In this document: in pieces, positions 1-13,689 of the stretch
Numbering within the stretch: the stretch's first letter is position 1
Layout of the letters: every line of letters begins with the position of its first letter
Source of the DNA: Paulownia fortunei
Taxonomy: Eukaryota; Streptophyta; Magnoliopsida; Lamiales; Paulowniaceae
Length of the DNA: 64,000 nt
Assembly: GCA_019321725.1 (NCBI GenBank)
Contig: CM033122.1
Coordinates: forward strand, 62,001-126,000
Direction: 5' to 3'
Made by a program: the position numbers and the translations under genes
The notes under the pieces: generated by a model
The model's input: only the letters and a program-made list of their open reading frames with translations
Told to the model about the DNA's origin: nothing
The model's database searches: none

Positions 1-1350
1 TATTTTTGTGGATAAGATATAATATGATTGATAAAAATTATGATAAATTAAAAAATATAAATTATATTATCAATTAATATTATATGTATTTTGATTGATT
101 GTGAGAAATATGTTTTAATACAAAATTTTATCACATGAATTCTTGATAGGATTTTGACATTGATAACTGTAAAAAGATTAAAATGCCCCCCGAGTAACTA
201 AGCTGAAATTGACTCCTCACATTCTTCCTCGCCCATTATGAACAGTGAAATCCCTGTTATTCCTTCTTCTTCTTCTTTATTTCTTTCTTATATTCTCACT
301 GAAAAAAAAATAATTAAAAAAATTAATGTTATCACTCGTCATTGTCACAATCATGATTTACCCTAATAATTAATCTCACACTAAAAACATATCAGAATTA
401 AAATCACAAATACAGAACCACATACAACAGATGGGTTTTTCTTTCTGGCCAATTTTCAAGAAACCATCAATGGTGAAGTTGAGAAATGGGTTGTCCAAGA
501 GGGAAAAAAATTTGTCTTTATAAGAAGACCGCCTATCACATGAAAATTTTAAATTAAAAAAATAATTTTAAGACAAAATCCAACAATCTATCCCAAAATT
601 CTAGTCTATCCAATTATAAAATAAAAAAACAAAAAATAAATTATCAAGAACAAAAAATAACATTAATCAAACTTGCAACTCGCTACACCAATAGCTTGAA
701 CAACTCCCGACCTCATCCACCAAATTCGGGCTCCTTGTTGAAATTTGTAATGGCGATCGACTTTTTAGCTGAGTATTGAAAATGGATATTCGAAGGGCAA
801 GTGCATGTAAATTTACATTGAATTTTAGGAATAAAAATGACAATTCAAATTAATAATACATGATAGGCCACGCTGGATATATGAATCACACTTCTTGGGC
901 CTGATTGTAATCAGACCAAATTTTTTAATTTGTACCGGGTTAGGTGATGTAAACGGCCGTCATTTTGGAAAGTATACACTTAATTGAATTTGATAATTTA
1001 GTAAATTGGGCCTAACGGACCAAAGTAATCAAGGCCTGAATGAAAGCCAGATCCCATTCCTCTACCTCATTCCCCCAATTTAAGTAGAAAAATACCCACT
1101 ACTCCACCTTGCAAATCACGAGTAAGTTTCAGAATGATGCCTTAAGGAAAGCCATCTCTAAATTACTTATGACTTTAAGGAGAAACCCACGTAACTTCAC
1201 TGAGATCAATATTATGTATGTTTACATAAATGCCTTCAACCCAATTCGTAAAGACACTTCCCCACTATGCAAACACCTGCTGTGAAATTCTTTTACAAGG
1301 CTTTGCCCTCTCTCATTCTCTCATTCCCTCCCCAAGCTATGCAACATATT

Positions 1351-1686
1351 AAAAATTGAAAAAGAGAAAAATGAAGAAGAAAGAAAAAAGGGAAGAAAAA
1401 AAAACTGGAAAAGAAAATAAAGAAAATAAAAGAGGAGTGTTCATGGTGGGGACAGTGGTTGTTAGGTCGGGGGAGATATGAAAGAGAAAATGAGATATAC
1501 AATAGATAAGAGAAATATTCAGAAAGAAGAAAAGACTAAAAAATGAGAGAAAAAATGAAGAAGAAAGAAGAGATTTGCTTGATGAATTTGCAGAAAAAAA
1601 AAAAAAACACATGAGGAGGGAAAGTTTTTGGAAGAATAGAGAGCAAAGAAGAAAAAGATAAAAAGAAAGAGAGAGGAAATTAGAAA
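1351..1686 (+). repeat. Long polypurine tract (GA-rich)
   Basis: About 335 bases in which the + strand is overwhelmingly A and G, built from GAAGAAAGA and GAGAGAAAA-like words and interrupted by short mixed stretches near 1440-1500 and 1570-1590. The minus strand is correspondingly polypyrimidine and gives spurious Ser/Phe-rich open frames. No function is claimed. Confidence 0.7.
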
Positions 1687-3009
1687 CTTTGTGAGGAGGG
1701 TATTTTGGTAATATTATATTACATCCATTCATCATGCAATTTATATATTGAATTATATTCAATACAAATATATTATTCTTATAATTTAATAAATTATTGA
1801 TAATATTTATTAATAAATTAATTCATATTTAATAGTTAATTATATTTTTTTTTATTAATTATGTTATATCTCAACTAAAAAAAAAGTAAACGGCCATTGT
1901 ATACCTAAGCTATTTGTAGGCTTTTCGTCCAACCCGTTTAATTTGTCTTAAGATGAATTGAAGTCTTTCAAACCAGCTCGGGCTTAAAAATTCAAGTCTA
2001 TCAAGTGATAAGCTATACATGGATTGACCATAAATTATATGACCACACACAAATTGGTCTTGTATTTAATGGTAGTTAAGATTCTTTTAACAGGACTATA
2101 TATTTTTTTAATCATACAATCGGAACTTATATTTTTAAAAACCACATCATTAAACACATTAATTGGAAAAATATAAAGAATCACGTGCATTAACTCCTCT
2201 CATCCTTAGCAAGCCGGATAACATAATCTTAGGATTATAAATAGTTGTAAAGTTTTTGGTTTATTATTAATATATGTTTTATTACATGTGAAAAAATAAT
2301 ACAATTGGCTATCTATTAGTCGGTTGTTGAGGGTGATAGCAGGAAAGTCAACAAAAAAATTATTTTTAGTGTCACTATATATAAATTTTCACACAACACT
2401 CATTATCGTGCAATTCTTACAAATTCATTAGATTTTTTTCACATTCGAAATTTCCCTCCATTCTTCCCTATTATGTTGAATAGTTGGAATCAATTCAATT
2501 ACGTTTTTATATTACAATTGAATATTTTCTCTTTTTGGTTATTCTCAACAGAGAAGATTATTTTATTTACCAAATATATGCACGTTCAATCATGACCCTA
2601 TAATAAAAACAAAAAATATTTTTCAATCATCTAATTATCTTGTTTAAGTAAATTTTACATATTAGGGTTATAATCCCACCTCCCATGTCGAGAAAAAATC
2701 TTTTTGAATGGAGTAAAAGAATTTGAGATAGTATCTATTTTTTAAAATATTATTTTTTAGTAAAAAATAATTATCATTTATTGATTAGATTTTTAATTTT
2801 CTTTATGGCTATTTAATAAGATTATATATTTATCAAATAAAATTAGTGTTAAACTCTTATATATTTTCATTGTTCGAAATACAGAGTAAAAGTTGGATTA
2901 TTCTAGAGTGATCGTAACCCAACTAGAATAGGATTTAAGTTTCAATTGATTGACGGGTATAAATCGATTGGACTTGAACTTTTTAATCAACATATGTTCA
3001 AATTAGTCC

Positions 3010-3196
3010 AGCCCAAACGGGCCCAATCTTGGACGAGACTCTCCCTCCAAGTTGTAATCGCGCGTGGCCGACTGCTGCTGATAAGCTACAGTTCATTTCC
3101 ATAGATCTGAAAGCGTCATTCTCTACGATTTACACTGGCTTATTATACACAACACATACACAAATTTCACGCACAGTTTCACACACTAGTCGGAAA
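3010..3196 (+). promoter_or_regulatory. TRS120 proximal promoter/leader with site II-like motifs
   Basis: AGCCCA at 3010-3015 and GGGCCCA at 3019-3025 are inverse forms of the TGGGCY site II motif, which TCP factors bind in many plant housekeeping promoters. They lie about 175-190 bases before the ATG at 3197. No TATA box stands out, as is common for this promoter class. The transcription start is not visible. Confidence 0.4.
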
Positions 3197-6100
3197 ATGG
3201 AGCCCGACGTGAGCATCGAAACAAGCAGCATGATCCGAGTGGCGGTCCTCCCGATCTCCGCCATCCCTCCGCTTCTCTTCCGAGACTATGCTGCCATGCT
3301 TCTCCGCCACCACACGGTCTCCCTCTCTTCCATCAGCTCTTTCTACACCGAGCACCAGAAATCCCCATTCGCACACCAGCCATGGGAATCCGGCAGCATT
3401 CGTTTCAAGTTCATGCTCGGAGGATCGCCTCCGTCTCCCTGGGAGGACTTCCAGTCCAATCGCAAGATCCACGCCGTGATCGGAGTCTGCCACTGCCCCT
3501 CCTCCCCCGATCTTCGCTCCGTCGCTGATCAATTCGCCGCCGCTTGTAAGAGTTATTCATCCGCACTCGTTCAGCGATGCTTCGCCTTTAGTCCTGGTGA
3601 TTCACAGGTTAGTGTGATTTATTGCCACTGTCCGGGCTATTGGCTATTTATTACGTACTTTGTTTCGGTTAGTGTGGTAGTTATGTAAATCCCTATCACA
3701 TTAAGATACACAATTAAGTGTTACCATCATTTACTGTTAAGAGAAGGTTGATTTATGGGTTAAAAGTGGGATTTTGAGCAGTCAATTTGTGATATTGGAT
3801 CTGCAGTTGGGTTTTGCTGTTGGAAACGTTGATATACAGCATCAAAAGCCCAGTGAGTTGAGAATTTTGTTGGCTGACTTCAATTTTTTTTTGTACCTAT
3901 TCATATATTCTGTTGGTGTTGATAACTATCTTCTTTTGTGGAAAATGTAAATGAAAGTTATATTATGGTCAAGTACAAATGGTTTTGTACTCAATTAGAG
4001 TTACCATTACTGGAAATCAGTAATACCGAATGCACATAGGCATAAAGTGTTTAGTTGGATATGACGTCTTCTGTTTTTGGAACAGTTAATTTCGTTACTT
4101 TGATATAAATTAGACTAGTTATTGTCTAAAATCCTTGTCAAAAGATAACTCTCCACTTGGAAACATTTTCTCCTTTAACACGATTGAATTTGTAGTTGAT
4201 GAATCATGACATGGCTAAATTGGTTTATTTTGATTGTCTTGTAGCTTGAGGAGGAGAGTCATAAAGGGAGTAACTTAGTATTGTTTCCCCCAGCTGATCG
4301 GCAAACTCAGGAATTCCATTTGCAAACAATGGTGCAAGATATTGCTGCCTCATTGTTGATGGAATTTGAAAAATGGGTTCTCCAAGCAGAATCTGGTGGT
4401 ACCATTTTGAAGACACCTCTAGATTCTCAAGCCACTCTCAGCTCAGAGGAGGTTTAAATTTTAGGTGTCTCAAGGATTTTATTTATTTATTTTTTACCAT
4501 TTATGTCTGTTGATGCTGTTATTCCCACATAGTTATTTTCACCTAAATGCACTCTTGAAAAATTCACAGGTGATTAAAGCAAAAAAGCGAAGACTTGGTC
4601 GTGCACAGAAAACCATAGGAGATTACTGCTTGTTGGCTGGATCTCCTGTTGATGCCAATGCTCATTATTCTACTGCATTAGAACTTGCTCGATTGACTGG
4701 GGATTTTTTCTGGTATGCTGGGTCCATGGAAGGCAGTGTTTGTGCATTTCTGGTAAGCATGAAGCAGAATACATCCAAGCTTTTGAGAGGGACCTTATGA
4801 AACTCCTTGGGTATATTTCAGAGTGTTTGATCTCATTAGCACTTGATGACAATGGTTTACCCCATCCTCTGCTATTCTAAATTTGAGGGAATGAATTTTA
4901 GCTACCATAAAACTAGTTACGCTGTCTGATGTATTTGTTCAACTTAGTATTTGTTTGGTGAGTGCATGAGGCTATCCTAGCACTTCAAATGCAATTGAGC
5001 TAATACCATTCAGAATGTTGTATGAAAATCTCATTTTTACCTTTATTATGAGCTTGAAATACTACATATGTCGATCAGACATTATTTCTGCTCATTCTTG
5101 GATACTGTGGACAATCTTGCGTGGCTTCTTATTAGATATCTTTGTGCTAATTGTGGTCAATGCAGAGTCTAAATGTTGCAAGTTAATCTTTGGCCTTCTC
5201 TCCTCCATATAATGGGATTGAGATAGTTTTTTTTTTTTTCAAATAATAGCTCTGACAAAGCTATGATATAGGGTTTAATCTTCTCATTTTGATAGTGTTC
5301 ATAACCTGGTATCAAAGTATTCATTGCTAAAGCTATCTTGGCAGAATCATGATGTCAAAGTGCAATTCTGTTGCAATTCCTCAATTAAATAGATATACGT
5401 AGCTTCACAGTGAATTATCTGGACCACGTTGCATTATCTTGAATAGGCTTCAACATCTATGGATTATGAAAGGATACTGGTCATGTGGGTTCTATGAATT
5501 TTCTGGTTCCTGATCTTTGTTCACAAGCCTTTTGTAATTGCTAACATCTACTTATCATGAATCTATGCTTGCGGTTGGTGTTGTCTTCTTTGTTTACATC
5601 ATAAATATGATTCTTTTTCCTCCCTATTTTGCTTTTATCAGATAGACCATATGGGCCAGAAAGATCCAGTTTTAGAGGAGGAGGTCAAGTATCGATACAA
5701 CAGTGTCATTCTGCACTACAGAAAATCTTTTATACAAGATAATGCTCAAAGGTATACTTGTTTATGCTCCAATTGCTTTATTATTGTCATACATGTCAAC
5801 TGTACATTGATATTTCAAAATTAATACCAGATATAAGACTATAAAACTAATACCAATCACATTCTTTCACAACTCCTTCATGAGCTAGAAACTGTAGATA
5901 ATCGAACTCTGGATTGCATTTTGTGATCAGAGCAAAGATTGAACCGACTTATCATGTGGGGCATTTATTTGGTTCGTTTTAACGAGGCATCTTGTTTGTC
6001 AATAGTTTGTTTGCTCTACTTAAGTGGACATGATTTTCCCTGTAACAAATAGCAATGCAATTATAGCATTTGAGAACTGTACACTAGCAAAACAATTACT

Positions 6101-9100
6101 AGAAGTCTGTACTCTTTGTATTGATTATGATAAAAATTGATCTTGCTTCCTGATTGCACATGCTCGCCAGATTCTGGCGTGATCTTTTCCTTGGCAAGAC
6201 TTTTTTCTTTCTGACGTTAGTTGATTTCATTAGTTTTTACTCCTTTGTTTAGTTTCTCATAGTCTATGATATGTGCACAGGGTTTCACCCTTAAGTTTTG
6301 AACTTGAGGCTATGTTGAAGTTGGCAAGATTCCTCTGCAGGTACTCTGGTTATATTTATCCTTGTCACAATTAACACATGACTTCTTTATGCCACACGTG
6401 GCTTGGCTTTTTACCTTTTAATGTTTTGAACTGGAAAATGTCTTTCTCCATGTGCATTCTATTCACCCATGCATATTTTTAAATAAGGCGGGAGCTGGCT
6501 AGGGAGGTTGTGGAGTTGTTGACAGCGGCTGCTGATGGTGCAAAATCTTTGATCGATGCCAGTGACAGACTAATAATGTATGTTGAAATAGCACGGGTCT
6601 TTGGTGCACTTGGTTATCATCGAAAAGCTGCCTTTTTCTCAAGGCAGGTGGCTCAGTTGTACTTGCAACAAGATAATAAACTTGCTGCAATCAGTGCAAT
6701 GCAAGTGTTGGCAATGACAACTAAAGCATATCGCATCCAAAGTCGAGCATCTAGTGAACCTTCTAATGTGAGTTTCTTAAATGCCTGGGGTACTGCATAG
6801 TTGCAGTTACTAGACGTACCTTTTGTATTTTGATGCTTAAAGAGCACTAACACTCTTAATAAACATGGGGAAGTGGTACTGCACAGTTCCAGTTACTACA
6901 CTTACCTTATGCATATTGATGCTTGAAGAGCAATGACACGTGTGATACTGGTTGAAAAGAAGTCTGATTTTTGGACTTGTCTTAAATGCTCCTTGGACGA
7001 TGATGGATATTTCCGCATAATTGGTCAAGCATGCAGTTCAGCATGAAACTTGAAATTTAATTATCATGACAAAGCATAGTAACTTCTTATTCTTGCCTCA
7101 CAGATATTTCGTAGTAAGGTGTTTTAAAGATGACCTAATGCTTGTAATGATTGGCATGATTTGGATCTATATTTCTTTATAAGTATGCTTCAAACTTTTG
7201 GCTCTTGAAGATAACACCCCCCCCCCCCCCACACACACACACACACCCCCCACCCCATTTGCAGAGTAAGCAATTATAGAGCTCATCTGAGGCTCTTGTA
7301 GTTGTTGTATTTTCCTCCTTCTATCATTCACTAAGGTTCAAAGCTTTGAAGATAGAGTCTGATTCTTGTTGTGCTTTTGATTTTCTTGGAGGGTAGCCCA
7401 TCTAAATGTTATTATTTTTCGTCTTTGCAAAAGGATGCTGGACAAACTCATGCTGATGGAGGGAAAATGCATCACCACTCGATAGTCTCTTTATTTGAGT
7501 CGCAATGGAGCACCTTGCAGATGGTTGTACTGAGGGAAATTCTTCTCTCTGCTGTTCGTGCTGGGGATCCTCTTGCTGCTTGGAGTGCAGCTGCACGTCT
7601 ACTTAGGTCTTATTATCCTCTAATTACACCAGCTGGGCAAAATGGTCTGGCCAGTGCACTTGCAAATTCAGCTGAGAGGCTTCCTTTGGGAACTCGGTGT
7701 GGTGATCCAGCTCTGCCCTTCATCAGGTATTTCCATGTTCCTGGTTTCTTAATTTGAAATTGGATAATTTTTAATGACAAGTTGTCCAAGCTGAGTTCAA
7801 TTGGATTTTGTCTGATGAGCTTTATTATTGACCTCTCATGGAATTGCATGTGGATGCAAATCTCTCCCACTTGTGCAGTTTCACTAAGCAATATGCACAC
7901 TCATGCAAATTTGGCGTATTGTATACTTGTGGGTTGTGTGTTTGCACTAATACTCATAAATACAGCAAAGAAAGACATTTGTATATGCCTGCATACTTTT
8001 GCATTACATATCCTTTATAAAAGATTTTGGTTAGTCAGCTGAAAACCCTTTAGCATTTATCACAAATTCGGAAATAATCTTTTCTAACCTCATTCATTCA
8101 TACTGGTTCCTGGGAAGCATGTTATTATCCAAGACTGTCTGCACTTGAAAACAACTTCATTTGTTTTGCTCAAACTATCCGTTCTTCTGTTGAAATGCTT
8201 TAGGTTGCATTCATTTCCTTTACACTCATCACAAATGGATATTGTTAAATGCAATCCGGCTAGAGAAGATTGGTGGGTAGGGTCTGCTCCTTCAGGGCCA
8301 TTCATTTATACGCCATTCAGCAAAGGAGAGCCAAATCATAGCAATAAGCAGGAGCTGATCTGGGTGGTTGGTGAACCAGTACAAGTACTAGTGGAATTAG
8401 CAAATCCCTGTGGCTTTGAAGTGATTGTTGATAGCATCTATCTGTCTGTGCATTCTGGAAATTTTGATGCCTTCCCTGTAACTGTCAATCTCCCGCCTAA
8501 TTCTTCAAAGGTGATCACATTATCTGGAATTCCTACCAAAGAGGGTCCAGTTGCTATACCTGGATGTGTCGTTCATTGTTTTGACGTCATCACTGAACAT
8601 TTTTTCAAGGATGTTGAGAATCTGCTTATTGGGGCAACTCAAGGGCTTGTGCTTTCTGACCCTTTCCGGAGCTGTGGGTCAGCAAAGATAAAAAATGTAT
8701 CTGTACCTAATATTTCAGTGGTACCGCCACTGCCACTTTTAATATCACATGTTGTAGGCTGTGATGGCTCTGTCATATTATATGAAGGTGAGATTCGTGA
8801 TGTATGGATTAGTTTGTCAAACGCAGGCACTGTCCCAGTTGAACAGGCACATATCTCGTTGTCAGGGAAAAACCAAGACTCTGTTGTATCTGTTGCTTCT
8901 GAAACTGTCAAGTCGGCCCTCCCTCTGAAACCCGGTGCAGAAGTGACAATACCTGTCACCTTAAAAGCCTGGCAGCTAGGCATGATGGATCCTGATGCTG
9001 CTGTCAGCAAGAGTGTTCCTGGAACCACAGGGAAACAAGTCAAAGTTGGTAGCAGCACAATGTTGTTGATCCACTATGCAGGTATTTCTTGCTTATACCT

Positions 9101-10945
9101 CTTAACTTTTGTTGGTGTTTCTGGATTGCTTTCCTTCTGTGGGTTTTTTTTTTTTTTAAATATATAACGTTCAGTGTTTGATGTCATATCCCATCATCAC
9201 ACTTCTAGAATGCTGCCACCTTGGAATTCACAAGTAATGATGCCAAGCACCATTGTTTTGAGTTTCTTGCCTTGGACTGATAATGTGACATGGAAAATCT
9301 AAAATCACATCTGGAGTCTGGTTACTGCATGTGATGTTAAGTATAGCACTCAGTTGGAAATGAGTACCATCACTCTAGGATATTCAGTAGAATACTGCAT
9401 GATGATTCACTTGCCCGATATTTTCTGTTAAATAACCAAAGATTTATCTCTAGTTTCATTGATTGCTCCACCAATTCTTTATTTGCAATCTTATGAACTT
9501 TTAGGAGGACTTCCTTAAGGTTTGGTTGTGATCATCAAATTTGTCTTGTTAGGTCCACTGACTAATTCTGGAGAGCCACCAACGGGGTCGGTTCCACCTT
9601 CTGGGAGACGTCTTGTCATTCCCTTAAACATCTGTGTTTTGCAGGGCTTGTCTTTTATAAAAGCTCGTTTGCTGTCAATGGAAATTCCAGCTCACATTGG
9701 CGAAACTTGTCCAAAGCTATTGCAGATGAAAAGTGATGGTACCGAACAAGATGAAGGTTCTGAAAGACAAACTGATAGATTTGTGAAAATTGATCCTTAC
9801 AGGGGAAGTTGGGGGCTGCGCTTCCTTGAATTGGAGTTGTCTAATCCAACTGATGTTGTCTTTGAGATTAGTGTTTCAGTTGACATGGAGATCCCTAATG
9901 ACAAGGAAAGCCTTTCTCAATGTAACTATACAGAATTTGGTTACCCAAAAACAAGGATAGACAGGGATTACACTGCTAGAGTTCTGATACCACTTGAACA
10001 TTTTAAATTACCTGTTCTTGATGGTTCCTTTCTCATGAAGGGTTCTCAAATGAATGGGACTACTGGCGGTCAAAGTTCAAGCTTCTCAGAAAAGAGCATT
10101 AAGGCTGAGCTCAATGCATCCATTAAGAACTTGATTTCCAGAATTAAGGTCAGGTGGCAATCTGGACGCAACAGTTCAGGAGAGTTAAATATTAAGGATG
10201 CAATACAAGCTGCTCTGCAGACATCTGTCATGGATGTGCTCCTGCCGGATCCGCTGACATTTGGCTTTAGGCTTGCTAAAAGTGGTTCAGATCATTCTGC
10301 AAAACTAACTTCACCAGAAAAATCTGACATGCAAGTCAATTCGCTACTGTCTGGAGGTTCTATCATTGCGCATGACATGACCCCGATACAAGTGCTTGTA
10401 CGCAATAATACCAAGGAAACTATTAGAATTACTCTTAGTGTCATATGCAAAGATGTGGCTGGTGAGAACTGCATTGAGGTCGACAAAGCAACCGTTCTGT
10501 GGGAAGGTGCTATTTAAGCATTTGTTTTTCCAATAATTGTCTTTGTTTCTGTTAATACGCCTGTGCTATTCTGTTATCTAGTAGGCCTTGCCCCAAGCTA
10601 GATAACCTTTTTAGTTTGTTTTTGCAATGGAAAAGGAGACCTTAGTTTCCTTTTTATGAAAGAAAACTGAACCATTACTCTTAACGTCTAAAAGTATGTG
10701 TGTTATTCTTGTTGGTATCTTCAGGTGTATTGGCTGGTGTTCCTATGGAGATTCCTCCTCTTCAAGAAATCAAGCATATTTTCTCTCTCTATTTCTTGAT
10801 CCCTGGCGAATACACTATGTTGGCGGCTGCTGTGTTTGATGATGCTAATGACGTTCTTAGAGCTCGAGCAAGAACAAATTCATCTGATGAACCAATCTAT
10901 TGTCAGGGACCCCCATTTCATATTCGAGTGGATGGGACTGCATGA
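3197..10945 (+). CDS. TRS120: TRS120, TRAPPII complex subunit (TRAPPC9 family)
   Basis: Ortholog of Arabidopsis TRS120, a TRAPPII-specific subunit that tethers vesicles at the trans-Golgi/early endosome and guides cell-plate assembly through Rab-A activation. Ten exons, each with GT-AG borders and matching phase: 3197-3607, 4245-4451, 4570-4752, 5642-5751, 6281-6340, 6488-6767, 7434-7726, 8204-9081, 9553-10506 and 10725-10945 (3597 nt, 1198 aa; Arabidopsis is about 1186). The start MEPDVSIETSSMIRVAVLPI and segments such as FYTEHQKSPF, SPVDANAHYSTALELARLTG, LRRSYYPLITP-like and DPLTFGFRL are nearly identical to the family. The N-terminal half is the Trs120 helical core; the C-terminal half is rich in beta strands. 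An upstream in-frame TTG extension (3029) is rejected because the family starts at MEPD. Ends in FHIRVDGTA at TGA 10943-10945. No damage is seen. Confidence 0.96.
7215..7256 (+). repeat. Poly-C / (CA)n microsatellite in a TRS120 intron
   Basis: A run of about 14 C, then about eight CA units, then a further C-rich stretch, inside the intron between TRS120 exons 6 and 7. It is a simple-sequence repeat, likely length-polymorphic, with no coding role. Confidence 0.9.
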
Positions 10946-11529
10946 TTTTTGTTACTTAAATGTTTATTGGTTTAAACCAGGAAAAATTACCTGTATGCCC
11001 CATATTTCTTTCGGGATCATCCCTAGCTAGTTACACTGCTTTTCCCAGTTTCCTCAATGTTTCTGCTCTAGGTTGCAGAATGTTGGCGTGCTTTTAGAAT
11101 ATTTATGTTGAGATTCTATTGCTGGCTGATAGATTGTAGATATAGGGAACTAGAGTTTGCTGTTGTTCAAGCTTTTCTTAAGTGACGTGAATTGCGAATT
11201 GATGAGAGCAGGGTTTAATGTTGCCAGTTTTGTTGAAAATTCCAGGCGGATTCATTACTCTCATAATGTATCAACTGTGCTGAAGAGCTATCGAGCATTG
11301 CATTTGCAATAATTCACTATGCTCCTTAGGAGTGTATCCTGTGGAGGCCATTCATACGAGCAATGGAATAATGGTAGTGAAATTATGTTATTCATGGCTG
11401 CCTGCCAAAGCATTTTCAAACTGTGAGTCTGCTAAGTTTTTCATTTGTTTAACTTGCAGTTGACTATGCCTCTGTTTATTTTGAACTCGTCTAAATAACT
11501 CATCTTTTTGAGCTCGGGAAATTATATCT

Positions 11530-11621
11530 ACCTCCTCTACGTTTAACCACATGAATTACCTAACCATCAAACACCACCTCCTCTAAGTTTAATCACATGA
11601 AATACCTAGCCATCAACTCCA
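11530..11621 (+). repeat. Two-copy tandem repeat, period 46
   Basis: ACCTCCTCTACGTTTAACCA (from 11530) recurs as ACCTCCTCTAAGTTTAATCA (from 11576), followed in both by CATGAA-TACCTA-CCATCAA. There are two copies with about five differences. It lies in the TRS120 3' flank and no function is known. Confidence 0.8.
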
Positions 11622-12274
11622 TGTTTTCTGAAGTTTACTTTAAAATAAAAAAATTAGAATAAACTTTCTGCTCATGTATCTATGAAGCGAGTTCAATCAA
11701 ATTTATTTTTTCATATATTCAACCTATTTTTAGGGTAAGGTGTATTCTATCTTGTAATTTTATTCCTACTAGCATCCTTTGCTCCTCTGCCATATGTACA
11801 TCTGTCTATAGCGTTGAGCTTGTTTACACTAACACTCAAGTAAATTTACGTGGATTCTTATTTTCTTTCCAAGATTGAACCTTTTTTCTTAATCTCGAGT
11901 TCGATTTTATTTTTACACTCCATGTATGTGAAATAGTGAATGCTTAAGCACGTGGAATAAAGATATTTTTTAAGATCCAGTGTGATTTTATTCTTGTAGC
12001 AAAACAAGCAATTTCATTTTTCAAGTAACAATAGACATCATTTTCAGGCATGGACGCGACATGCGAGTGCAACAATAAGCAATGAATTGCAGGGAAACAA
12101 GTATGAGTACAAAGTAGAAAGAAACCAAAATCTCACCTTCAATTAATTGTAGATCAAACTTAAATTGATTTATTTAATGCCATAAGGACAGTGACCACTT
12201 TATTCCAATAATTTACCTCAAAACAGTAAACAGTATGGCGGTTTTGTCTAGAAATGAGTAAAAATGTAATGTTT

Positions 12275-12575
12275 GTTTGGTATTATTTTGGATGTTTTGA
12301 AAAAATATTATGGATAATGATTTTTGACTAATGCAATTGAGATATGTATGAAAAATAAAAATGCCTTTGAATTTTTTATTTTAAAAAAATAATTTTATAT
12401 ATTTTTATAAACATCTTATCAATATTTTATTATTGTGATAATATTCATTTATTATAGTTAATGGGGTGTAATAAATTATAAGATTATTTAAATATTATAT
12501 AGAGTGATTGATATTTTGAGGAATAAAAATTTATAAATAAATATTATTCTCCAAAATCTTATCACCAAATACGTT
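12275..12575. mobile_element. Possible MITE (inverted-repeat element)
   Basis: The left part reads GTTTGTTTGGTATTATTTTGG near 12274-12294; the complement of the right part reads TATTTGGTGATAAGATTTTGG near 12552-12573. The ends are therefore imperfect inverted repeats around about 260 bases of very AT-rich DNA with no coding capacity. The target-site duplication is not clear, so the family is unassigned. Confidence 0.4.
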
Positions 12576-12639
12576 TTGGAAAATAAAATCCAAATTGCCT
12601 AAATTTTACAGATTATACAACAAGAATCCCTAATTACGT

Positions 12640-12857
12640 AATTACCCCAACTCTTCTCTCTTCCATTCTAAAAACTGTACAAAGTTTCTGTTTTGTAAGA
12701 TGTCTGACGTATATTCACATATTATTGCTGTCCATCCCCAGGAACCGATCCTTTTTAATGATTGATATAAAAAAAAAAGGAACGCAGCGATCAAAATCAC
12801 AAACCCATTAATTATCTTTGATTGATTTCGAAGTCTCCAGTTCTCAAATCCTTCCTG
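12640..12857 (+). promoter_or_regulatory. Candidate first leader exon of VPS55
   Basis: A CT-rich, leader-like stretch ends in CCTG|GTATGTTTTC at 12857/12858, a good donor. The coding exon of VPS55 is preceded by GTGTGCAAG|GTCAGG, a plausible acceptor just before the ATG at 15503. If they are joined, VPS55 has a 5'-UTR intron of about 2.6 kb. This is inference from splice consensus only. Confidence 0.3.
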
Positions 12858-13689
12858 GTATGTTTTCATCAAAATCCATCTTTGTATAAATGTATATTCC
12901 ACAGTTTCATTCTCTGCATTCGTGCATAAATCCGTGCGTGTTCATATTCTAATAGAGCAAGTTTTGATATCATTGTCACTTTTTGATTCTTGGCAGATGA
13001 AAAGACTACTTTATGCTAATTAGGAACAGACATGATTCTTTTATGTCCAAAATGCCCTCGAGATTCAACCGATATTCATGCTGGTTATTATACGGGATTA
13101 AGAATCTAAACGCTTTGACGTGATTGAAGAATGATCTCTTTTAGTTCTTATTTTCTGGATAACAGAACAAGAAGATAATTTAGATGTTGTAGAAACTGAT
13201 ATTTAGAAGATTTGGGAATAATTTGAAGGGCATAAGTATATTTAGTTTTTTTCGCAAGAATCTATTGAATCAAAGTGGCTTCACATGTATTTCGGGTTTT
13301 GGAGGACTTTGTGAATGATATGGCTGGTAAGCTCTGGTATCTTTTGCTTCATAGTGTCATCTTGCTGCATTAATAAAGAACTATAAGACCAAAGGCTTGC
13401 ACAGTCGGAATAAGTGACTTTTACATGATCAGTTAGAGTGGCTTTCACCTCACTGACATGCTTGTTGGACTTGAACCTATGGCAATACTCTGTGAAAGTT
13501 GCAAAGAACACTTCAGTTCTTAGTTTAGAATAATTGGCATTTCACTGTACTTCATTTTTGTTTTGTGATAAAGTGGATGTGGGTTATGTCCAACATGCCA
13601 ACATCAGACACACCAGAGCACAGAGTTGCTAGAATTGGAAAAAGAATGAATAGCATTTGTTTCATTTGTGGTTTGTTAGTAAAGAATCT

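Larger units (their letters stand above)
1..3196. other. Non-coding 5' flank of TRS120
   Basis: AT-rich DNA in which I see no gene. Open frames here are low-complexity shadows of a purine-rich stretch at about 1351-1686. The last 250 bases are the likely promoter and leader of the TRS120 gene. The edge at position 1 may lie inside a longer intergenic or repeat region that cannot be judged here. Confidence 0.6.

Noticed and set aside
1293..1762. Two overlapping minus-strand open frames of 69 and 137 codons
   Set aside because: Almost entirely Ser/Phe/Leu from the polypurine tract read in reverse; no conserved motif.
8639..9058. 139-codon minus-strand frame inside TRS120
   Set aside because: Antisense shadow of a conserved coding exon.
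8145..9167. Open frame extending past both ends of TRS120 exon 8
   Set aside because: The extra residues come from reading into introns; splice sites at 8203/8204 and 9081/9082 fit the family exactly.
13281..13511. 76-codon minus-strand frame beyond the copia relic
   Set aside because: May be retrotransposon debris but no domain motif can be recognised; not included in the element.
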